Source: a bacterium (lineage in GTDB: Bacteria > Zixibacteria > MSB-5A5 > GN15 > FEB-12). Taken from it: DNA of 7,948 nt. The notes beneath the pieces were generated by a model. That model was not told where the DNA came from, did not search any database, and worked only from the letters and a program-made list of their open reading frames with translations. The position numbers and the translations under genes were made by a program. Position 1 is the stretch's first letter. Each line of letters begins with the position of its first letter. Shown piece by piece: positions 1-5,336 of the stretch. Where the stretch lies: contig JAUWMW010000104.1 of assembly GCA_030612965.1 (NCBI GenBank), forward strand, positions 1 through 7,948, given 5' to 3'.

Positions 1-329
1 TCGAACAACTCACGCCGCAACGGATGGAAGTCACGGCTTTGCACGAACGGCCGCTTATCGAACCGTCCGAACTGGTAGGGAATCGTGCAAAACGGAATCT
101 CAAACGTGGCAATATCCTGACCGCTCGTGATCTGGAACCTACCCCGGATGTGGAGTTTGGACGTGATGTCGCTATCGTCTATATCGACGGCCTGTGTCGC
201 ATCAGCACCGAGGGGAAGGCGTTGCAATCCGGTCTGGCCGGCGAATATATCAAAGTTAAGAACAAGTCCTCAGGCAAGATTATTCTGGCCCGTATTGTCG
301 ATGCGACGGCGGTCGCAGTCGATCCGTAA
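1..329 (+). CDS. flgA: Flagellar basal body P-ring formation chaperone FlgA (C-terminal part, 5' end outside window)
   Basis: FlgA is a periplasmic chaperone that assists polymerisation of FlgI into the P ring around the rod. The reading frame is open from base 3 and continues upstream of the window; the ATG at 24 lies inside the gene and is not a start. About 109 C-terminal residues are visible. They match the SAF-like C-terminal domain of the family: a segment reading VGNRAKRNLKRG followed by ILTARDLEP, then a beta-rich end with the pattern GLCRIS, G-x-A-L-x-x-G, AGEYIKVKN and KIILARIV. The gene ends 27 bases before the flgH start used here. Its place directly before flgH and flgI agrees with a P/L-ring assembly module. 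The identification is firm; the signal peptide and N-terminal domain cannot be seen. Confidence 0.9.
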   Translation, partial: EQLTPQRMEVTALHERPLIEPSELVGNRAKRNLKRGNILTARDLEPTPDVEFGRDVAIVYIDGLCRISTEGKALQSGLAGEYIKVKNKSSGKIILARIVDATAVAVDP

Positions 330-343
330 GCGGGCGTGATCAT

Positions 344-349
344 GGAGAG
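344..349 (+). promoter_or_regulatory. Shine-Dalgarno site that decides the flgH start
   Basis: GGAGAG lies seven bases before the ATG at 357. The frame also offers GTG at 336 and ATG at 342, but this purine run overlaps or follows them and can only serve 357. The choice also gives a clean signal peptide starting MNYRKVLL. Confidence 0.6.
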
Positions 350-356
350 ATGCATA

Positions 357-944
357 ATGAACTATCGGAAAGTTCTGTTGATCCTTGCCGCTCTGTTGCT
401 ACTGCCGTTTGCTCTGAAAGTGCGGGCCGAAGGCTATGGTCGTCATCAGTCGTTGTTCACCGACATCAAGGCGCATCAGGTAGGTGACATCCTCACCGTG
501 CACATTTATGAGCAGAGCCGCGCCTCGCAGCAGGTGGAAACCAAGACCGAAAAGAGTACCAAGTTCTCCACTAAGGGCGGTCCGGGCACAGGGCCCCTGG
601 ATTTTATTCCCTTGTTCGGTGTCGATGTCGATGCCAAGAACAGCCATGACGGCAAGGGGGAGAACTTACGCAACGGCAGCCTTCGCGCCAAGATGTCGGT
701 GACGGTGGTGGCCGTTAAACCGAACGGTGATCTGTTGATCGAGGGCACTCGCACTGTCGGCATCTCCGGCGACCGTGAAGTGTTCACTCTGACCGGCGCA
801 GTTCGGACCAAAGATATCACAGCCGATAATGTGATCCTCTCGCACCTCATTGCCGATGCGGAGATTCACTATTCCGGCAAGGGTTCGGCCAACACCGCCG
901 CCCGTCCGGGGTTCATCACTCGCTTCATCAACTGGATTTTCTAG
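357..944 (+). CDS. flgH: Flagellar L-ring protein FlgH
   Basis: FlgH forms the outer-membrane L ring, the bushing through which the rod turns. The 195-residue protein begins with a signal peptide: Arg4-Lys5, a hydrophobic stretch about residues 6-20, and a signal-peptidase-I-like end VRA before Glu25. The mature part carries family patterns: SLFTDIKAHQVGDILTVHIYE, a region around SLRAKMSVTVV, GDLLIEGTRTV, VFTLTGAVRTKDI, and the closing GFITRFINWIF. Enteric FlgH is a lipoprotein with a lipobox cysteine; here neither the signal peptide nor the mature protein contains any cysteine, so lipid anchoring is not supported. The frame extends upstream to GTG 336, which would add MIMERCI, but its Cys is not in a lipobox. 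The stop codon overlaps the Shine-Dalgarno site of flgI, indicating one transcript. Confidence 0.93.
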   Translation: MNYRKVLLILAALLLLPFALKVRAEGYGRHQSLFTDIKAHQVGDILTVHIYEQSRASQQVETKTEKSTKFSTKGGPGTGPLDFIPLFGVDVDAKNSHDGKGENLRNGSLRAKMSVTVVAVKPNGDLLIEGTRTVGISGDREVFTLTGAVRTKDITADNVILSHLIADAEIHYSGKGSANTAARPGFITRFINWIF

Positions 945-953
945 GAGGAAGCC

Positions 954-2090
954 ATGTTGACGATGCTGTATACAAGATTGACCACCCCGACCGGGTTGAT
1001 GATCGTGCTGGCCCTGATTTTGACTCTGTGGCAGTCGGCCGACGGCGCCAAGGTTCGCATCAAAGACATCACCGCCCTTCAGAACACCCAGGAAGTTGAT
1101 CTGGTCGGTTACGGACTGATCATCGGTCTGGACGGCACCGGCGACGGAACCGGTACCCAGTTTACGGTGAGATCGCTTACGAACATGATGGAGCGGATGG
1201 GTCTCACTGTCGACGCCAGGAAAGTGAAGGTGAAGAACGTAGCAGCCGTGATGGTCACCGGTCGCATCTCGGGACATCAGACGGAGGGGACTTACTTCGA
1301 CGTGACTGTCTCGTCGGTGGGTGACGCCTCGTCGTTACAGGGGGGGACGCTGATTCTCACACCGCTGGCCGGCGCCGACGGAACCATGTACGCCATGGCT
1401 CAGGGGCCGGTATCTATCGGCGGCTTCAACGTCCAGGTGGACGATGGTAACAAGATTGTGAACAACTATACTCTCGTCGGCCGCGTGCCCGGCGGCGGCA
1501 AAATCACCAAGGGGGTAGAGACCAAACCGGAGTTGCGGCGGGAATTCTATCTGTCGCTGCATAACCCCGATTTCACCACCTCCAGCCGGATTGCCGAGCG
1601 GATCAACATCAAGTACGGCCTGACCTCCTTCGCCACCGACGCCGGTCGGGTCAGGGTAACGGTGCCGGACTCATTGTCCTACCCGGAGCTACGGGCCCGG
1701 TTCATGTCCGACATCGGTCTGCTTCAGGTTGTTCCGGACAACACCGCCCGCGTCGTGATCAATGAGAAAACCGGCACTATCGTAGCCGGGCGGCATGTCA
1801 CTATCGAGCCGGTAGCCATTGCCCACGGCACCATCACCGTCAATATTGAATCTACGCCGTTGATCTCGCAGCCCGATCCTTTCAGCAGTGGTGAGACGAT
1901 TGTCACGCAGCAAACGCGCATGGCCGTGACTGACGAGCGCGCACGGGTGATCCACATGAAGGGCGCCGTGTACCTGTCGCAGGTAGCCAGGGCACTCAAT
2001 AAGATCGGCGCCACGCCGCGAGATATCATCTCCATCTTTCAGGCGCTCAAACAGGCCGGAGCCTTGCGCGCCGAACTCGTGATTTTGTAA
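954..2090 (+). CDS. flgI: Flagellar P-ring protein FlgI
   Basis: FlgI is secreted by Sec and polymerises in the periplasm into the peptidoglycan-associated P ring, with help from FlgA. The 378-residue length is close to the usual 360-370. Residues about 12-31 are a hydrophobic signal sequence, probably cleaved near SADG/A. The mature start VRIKDITALQ and the segment DLVGYGLIIGLDGTGDG (residues 49-65) are the family signature; further patterns are LTNMMERMG, NVAAVMVTG, GGTLILTPL, and near the C-terminus GAVYLSQVARALNKIGATPRDIISIFQALKQ, quoted here only in part. AGGAGG at 943-948 precedes the ATG by five bases. The protein has no cysteine, so the disulfide found in the Escherichia coli/Salmonella protein is absent. 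The stop overlaps the flgJ start by one base (TAATG). Confidence 0.96.
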   Translation: MLTMLYTRLTTPTGLMIVLALILTLWQSADGAKVRIKDITALQNTQEVDLVGYGLIIGLDGTGDGTGTQFTVRSLTNMMERMGLTVDARKVKVKNVAAVMVTGRISGHQTEGTYFDVTVSSVGDASSLQGGTLILTPLAGADGTMYAMAQGPVSIGGFNVQVDDGNKIVNNYTLVGRVPGGGKITKGVETKPELRREFYLSLHNPDFTTSSRIAERINIKYGLTSFATDAGRVRVTVPDSLSYPELRARFMSDIGLLQVVPDNTARVVINEKTGTIVAGRHVTIEPVAIAHGTITVNIESTPLISQPDPFSSGETIVTQQTRMAVTDERARVIHMKGAVYLSQVARALNKIGATPRDIISIFQALKQAGALRAELVIL

Positions 2091-3031
2091 TGACTGCTAT
2101 TGGCTCCAAAGCCGCGCTGGCGTCGTTTCCGCCCTCCCGCCTGGAACATCTCAAAGGGGGGAGAGGGACCAGTGTGGAAGCCGAAAAGGCGCGTCTGCGA
2201 AAAGCGACGCAGGAATTCGAGTCGTTCTTCAACTACTATATGCTGAAAACGATGCGAAAGACTATCCCGAAGAACGACGAGGCGGGGCAATCGCTTCTTT
2301 CGACCGGAAACAGTAAGGATATCTTTAACGACATCTTCGACACCGAGTTGGCTCGAATGATGTCGCTGGGGCGCAACCAGTCGGTCGGTGACATGCTTTA
2401 CAAAGCGATGGAGAAGTTAGTCGACGCCGGTTTCGATCAGAACAAGGCATCTGTCCAGATCAAGGGACTGAAGGAGCCTTCGCAGACGTTCGACCTTCCG
2501 CAACGGGAGTTTCGAGAAGTGACCACGAAGCCATCCCAACTGACAATTCCCAGGCAACGGGCGAGAGGTGTCGATGAGATCATGCGGCAATACAATCGTC
2601 ATATCCAGCGGGCAGCCGAGGCCACATCGCTTGATCCCGCCCTGATCGCATCGGTAATCAAGGCGGAATCCAACGGTAATCGCAAAGCAGTATCGTCGGC
2701 CGGCGCCAAAGGGCTGATGCAATTGGTTGATTCTACCGCGGCAGATTATGGCGTCAAACGTGTTTTCGATGCGAAAGAGAACATAACCGCCGGCAGCCGT
2801 TATCTGAAGGATCTGATTGATCGTTTCGGTGATGTGCGTCTTGGTCTTGCCGCATACAATGCGGGGCCAGGCAACGTAATCAAATACAAAGGGGTGCCGC
2901 CGTTTGAGGAGACCCGGTCCTATGTGGACAAAGTTCTCGACACTCTGGAGGCGGCGCGTGACCGAACCACGCCACACGGTACTAAAGTGAAAAACCGAAG
3001 TGTCGATATAAAAGCTACACAGAAACCGTGA
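2090..3031 (+). CDS. flgJ: Two-domain FlgJ: rod-binding protein fused to an SLT lytic transglycosylase
   Basis: FlgJ is the rod-cap scaffold and cuts peptidoglycan so that the rod can cross the wall. Residues about 33-110 are the rod-binding domain, with FESFFNYYMLKTMRKTIPK and later IFNDIFDTELARMM and QSVGDMLYKAM. Residues 111-163 form a polar linker. Residues about 164-288 are a lytic transglycosylase (SLT) domain with the catalytic glutamate in IKAESNGN (Glu193), GLMQL at 208-212, and AYNAGPG at 255-261, followed by a basic tail to 313. In Salmonella the C-terminal domain is instead a glucosaminidase of the GH73 type, so the cleavage chemistry should differ: transglycosylases leave 1,6-anhydro-muramyl ends. 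No Shine-Dalgarno site is evident before ATG 2090; the TAATG overlap suggests coupling to flgI. GTG 2174 is an alternative start with a strong upstream purine run. No signal peptide is seen, as expected for export through the flagellar apparatus. Confidence 0.93.
   Translation: MTAIGSKAALASFPPSRLEHLKGGRGTSVEAEKARLRKATQEFESFFNYYMLKTMRKTIPKNDEAGQSLLSTGNSKDIFNDIFDTELARMMSLGRNQSVGDMLYKAMEKLVDAGFDQNKASVQIKGLKEPSQTFDLPQREFREVTTKPSQLTIPRQRARGVDEIMRQYNRHIQRAAEATSLDPALIASVIKAESNGNRKAVSSAGAKGLMQLVDSTAADYGVKRVFDAKENITAGSRYLKDLIDRFGDVRLGLAAYNAGPGNVIKYKGVPPFEETRSYVDKVLDTLEAARDRTTPHGTKVKNRSVDIKATQKP
2134..2168 (+). promoter_or_regulatory. Purine-rich ribosome-binding-like run and facing CTCCC, inside flgJ 5' end
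   Basis: A purine run with six G in a row fills 2153-2168 and ends five bases before an in-frame GTG at 2174. CTCCC at 2134-2138 can pair with GGGAG at 2159-2163, and CCT at 2140-2142 with AGG at 2155-2157, giving a hairpin with one G/G mismatch and a 12-base loop that would hide the purine run. It may mark an internal translation start or a coupling-dependent structure, or simply reflect coding for the unconserved LKGGRG segment. Confidence 0.25.
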
Positions 3032-3041
3032 GCCATGGGAT

Positions 3042-3527
3042 ATGATTGACCGGTTGATTCAAATTATTGGCAGGGAAGCCTCCCTCTTCGAATCCTTTCT
3101 CGCATTGTTTGAAGAACAGCAGCGGATGCTGGTTTCGAATGATGCCGATGGTTTAAGCGAAGTCACTGTCCAACTAAGAGAGAAACTGCTCGAGAGCCGG
3201 AAGCTCAATCAGCAGCGTGAAGAAATGGTGCGTCAAATCAAGAGGGAAAACCGCGTCGAGGGGGATCTCAATGTGACCCGTTTGCTGAAGATCGTTGACG
3301 ATACTCAGGCCACCCAGTTGGTCCAACTGCGCGATCTGATCACGACCCTCAACGACAAGATAGCGAAGACTCGCAACCAGAATGCGATGCTGCTCAATAA
3401 ATCACGTGAATATATCTCCAAGATGATGGAGATGCTTTCGAAAATGAGTAGTCCAGAGTCGACCTATAGCGCCGCCGGCGGCGCCGACCAGCCGTCATAT
3501 AATGTGGCGCTGGACAGGAGAGTGTGA
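3042..3527 (+). CDS. flgN: FlgN-family export chaperone for FlgK and FlgL
   Basis: FlgN is a cytoplasmic chaperone that holds the hook-filament junction proteins FlgK and FlgL and delivers them to the flagellar export gate. The 161-residue protein is almost wholly helical with heptad-like spacing: residues about 4-32 (LIQIIGREASLFESFLALFEEQ), 37-72 (rich in Gln, Arg and Glu), 78-135 with TRLLKIVDD and LVQLRDLITTLNDKIAKT. A polar, proline-containing tail ends in PSYNVALDRRV. The assignment rests on this architecture, modest similarity to the FlgN family, and the position directly before flgK; sequence similarity in this family is always low. The start has an unfavourable ribosome site (GGGA only one base upstream), so reinitiation after flgJ, ten bases earlier, is likely. 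The stop overlaps the flgK start (TGATG). The flgM gene that often precedes flgN is absent here. Confidence 0.85.
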   Translation: MIDRLIQIIGREASLFESFLALFEEQQRMLVSNDADGLSEVTVQLREKLLESRKLNQQREEMVRQIKRENRVEGDLNVTRLLKIVDDTQATQLVQLRDLITTLNDKIAKTRNQNAMLLNKSREYISKMMEMLSKMSSPESTYSAAGGADQPSYNVALDRRV

Positions 3528-4924
3528 TGCCGGGACTTTTTCAGGCTCTTGAACTGGGCAAACGTGCTCTCTTGACACACCAGATGTCTATGCAGACGGT
3601 CGGCCATAATATCGCCAACGTCAACACGGCCGGTTACCGCCGACAACGGGTCACGGTAACATCGACACCGCCGGATGTTCAGACCTATGGTATTCTGGGG
3701 ACCGGAATCAAGGCCACCGATGTGCGTCACATGCGGGACCTGTTCCTGGGTAATCAGTTTAGGCAGAACAACAAGTCGCTGGGGCAGTGGGCCTATAGTT
3801 CCAAGACTTTCGACCAGGTGGAAGCCCTGTTTAACGAGCCGGGAGACGCCACCATGGGCACTCTGCTGAACGACTTTTGGGGCGGCTGGTCGGAGTTGTC
3901 GACCGAACCCGAGAACTCCAGCTACCGCGAGGCGGTTCTGGAACAAACCAATTTGCTGGTAAATGGTCTGCATGAGATGGCGCGACAACTGACTGCGCTT
4001 CAGGATTCGGTAGATCGCGATCTGGTCAACCTGACCACCGAAGTTAATCGGCTGGCGAAGGAAATCGGCCGCCTCAATCACGATATCAAGCGCGGTGAAC
4101 TCGGCAGTGTTCAGGCCAATGATCTGCGCGATTACCGTGACGTCCTGATCGATCAGTTGTCCGGGATCATTGATGTCAACACGTCGAAAAACGACGATGG
4201 TGCTATGATAGTCTATATCGGTGCGATGGCATTGGTCGACGGCGACAAGGTGCTGGCCATAGATACTGAGGTTATCAATGACAAGGGTACCGTCAAACAC
4301 GAGTTGGTCTGGGCCGGTACTAGTATATCTTTCAAGAACCTGAACGGTCAGATAAAAGGGCTCCTGGAGTCACGCGACGTCATTATTCCGGACTATCTCG
4401 AAAAGCTGGATCAGATCGCGCGAACGCTGGTGGAGGAGGTCAACTCTCTTCATCGTTCCGGATACGGCCTGGACAATTCGACGGGTATCAACTTTTTCGA
4501 CAGTCGCTTTACGACCGCGGCTACTATACAAATCAGCGACGTGGTACTGAACGACACGGACAAAATCGCCGCCGCCTCTCTACAGGATTCCGTCGGTGAC
4601 AATACTATTGCACTGGCTCTTTATGGGCTCAGAAACCAGCTAATAATGAAGGACAATTCGATAACCATGAACGACTTCTACAACAGCCTGGTAGGGACGC
4701 TGGGTGTTGAGACGCGCGAGGCGCAGTCGTTTACGGACAACTATGAACTGCTTGGCCATCAGATCAACAACGCGCGACAGTCCGTAGAGGGGGTGTCGCT
4801 CGACGAGGAAATGGCCAACTTGGTGAAGTTTCAACACGCGTACGACGCTGCAGCGCGAGTGATCACAGCCGTCGACCAGGCGCTGGACACGGTCATTCAC
4901 GGTATGGGTATCGTCGGACGTTAA
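3527..4924 (+). CDS. flgK: Flagellar hook-associated protein FlgK (HAP1)
   Basis: FlgK is the first of the two junction proteins laid on the finished hook; it is exported through the flagellar channel with FlgN as chaperone. The ATG at 3527 is chosen because GGAG at 3517-3520 is six bases upstream and the start overlaps the flgN stop; a GTG at 3524 would add one residue. The N-terminus carries the axial-protein signature TVGHNIANVNTAGYRRQRV (residues 24-42). Residues about 80-290 contain the FlgK-type helical region (WSELSTEPENSSYREAVLEQ, LTTEVNRLAKEIGRLNHDIK, LRDYRDVLIDQLSGI) and a segment reading LVEEVNSLHRSGYGLD. The C-terminal helix is GVSLDEEMANLVKFQHAYDA to the end. At 465 residues it is compact next to the Salmonella protein of about 550, so an outer domain is probably reduced. 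It has no cysteine. Confidence 0.96.
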   Translation: MPGLFQALELGKRALLTHQMSMQTVGHNIANVNTAGYRRQRVTVTSTPPDVQTYGILGTGIKATDVRHMRDLFLGNQFRQNNKSLGQWAYSSKTFDQVEALFNEPGDATMGTLLNDFWGGWSELSTEPENSSYREAVLEQTNLLVNGLHEMARQLTALQDSVDRDLVNLTTEVNRLAKEIGRLNHDIKRGELGSVQANDLRDYRDVLIDQLSGIIDVNTSKNDDGAMIVYIGAMALVDGDKVLAIDTEVINDKGTVKHELVWAGTSISFKNLNGQIKGLLESRDVIIPDYLEKLDQIARTLVEEVNSLHRSGYGLDNSTGINFFDSRFTTAATIQISDVVLNDTDKIAAASLQDSVGDNTIALALYGLRNQLIMKDNSITMNDFYNSLVGTLGVETREAQSFTDNYELLGHQINNARQSVEGVSLDEEMANLVKFQHAYDAAARVITAVDQALDTVIHGMGIVGR

Positions 4925-4968
4925 CCAGGATGCCGTTGACGAGGAACGGTAATGCCACGGAGGGTTGA
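4925..4968 (+). promoter_or_regulatory. csrA leader with three GGA motifs and Shine-Dalgarno site
   Basis: This 44-base gap between flgK and csrA holds AGGATG (4927-4932), GAGGA (4941-4945) and ACGGAGGG (4957-4964). The last is the ribosome site, four bases before the GTG start. CsrA proteins bind ANGGA-type motifs, and three so closely spaced, one covering the ribosome site, suggest that CsrA may repress its own translation. Shine-Dalgarno sequences contain GGA by nature, so only the first two motifs are independent hints. Confidence 0.35.
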
Positions 4969-5313
4969 GTGTTAATACTAACAAGGAAGTTAGGTGAATC
5001 GATCACTATCGGCGACGATATCAAAGTCTCGGTTCTGGGGATACACGGACGCCAGGTGAGGCTTGGTATCGATGCGCCGTCGGAAGTGATTGTCCATCGC
5101 GAGGAAGTCTATGTCAGGATTCAAGCGGAAAACCGACGGGCCTCCAAATCGATCAAGAACGATTTGCTCGGTATGATGAACGCAATCAGAGGGAAAATCA
5201 GCGGCAAGGAGTCAGGCGAAACCAAGCCGCCCAGGATCGACTACAAATCGGACCATCGACCGCGCCGTCGACCGCGCAAGTCGGACGGTTCAAGTCCGCC
5301 CAATGATCGCTGA
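4969..5313 (+). CDS. csrA: Carbon storage regulator CsrA (translational regulator), with long basic C-terminal extension
   Basis: CsrA is a small dimeric RNA-binding protein that blocks or alters translation by binding GGA motifs in leaders; in flagellated bacteria with FliW it represses flagellin synthesis. The start is GTG 4969, giving MLILTRKLGESITIGDDIKV, with GGAGGG just upstream. The core (residues 1-57) has the RNA-contacting elements: Leu4 and Arg6 in LILTRKLG, GRQVRLGIDAP at 27-37, and VHREEVY with Arg44. Asn55 in QAENRR matches the Asn55 of Bacillus subtilis CsrA reported to be needed for FliW control. Residues 58-114 are an extension: a possible helix (about 60-78), then a polar, basic, probably disordered tail with RPRRRPRK at 97-104 coded by a 12-bp tandem duplication. 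Typical CsrA is 60-75 residues. The position between flgK and flgL is unusual; csrA normally follows fliW. Confidence 0.95.
   Translation: MLILTRKLGESITIGDDIKVSVLGIHGRQVRLGIDAPSEVIVHREEVYVRIQAENRRASKSIKNDLLGMMNAIRGKISGKESGETKPPRIDYKSDHRPRRRPRKSDGSSPPNDR
5256..5279 (+). repeat. 12-bp tandem duplication in csrA tail
   Basis: TCGACCGCGC occurs at 5256-5265 and again at 5268-5277, separated by CG, giving a 12-base period that stays in frame. It codes for most of the RPRR/RPRK repeat of the CsrA tail (residues 97-104). It looks like a recent slippage-type duplication that doubled the arginine-rich patch. Confidence 0.7.
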
Positions 5314-5336
5314 TGTTAATGATGAGAGACTAAGCT

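Noticed and set aside
2153..2161. AAAGGGGGG in flgJ as a programmed frameshift site
   Set aside because: Both domains of FlgJ are coded in the same uninterrupted frame, so no frameshift is needed, and no product is evident in the other frames.
3499..3511. 13-base exact match ATAATGTGGCGCT between the flgN end and 7846-7858
   Set aside because: One exact match of this length is about what chance allows in a window of 8 kb, and the flanks do not match.
3464..4300. Long minus-strand open frame of 278 codons opposite flgN/flgK
   Set aside because: It lies wholly antisense to well-supported flgN and flgK, has no recognisable domain and no ribosome site of note. Similar minus-strand frames opposite flgH, flgI, flgJ and flgL are likewise by-products of codon bias.
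4936..4978. TTGAC plus TTAATACT as a sigma-70 promoter for csrA
   Set aside because: The spacing between the two boxes is about 30 bases, far from the usual 16-18.
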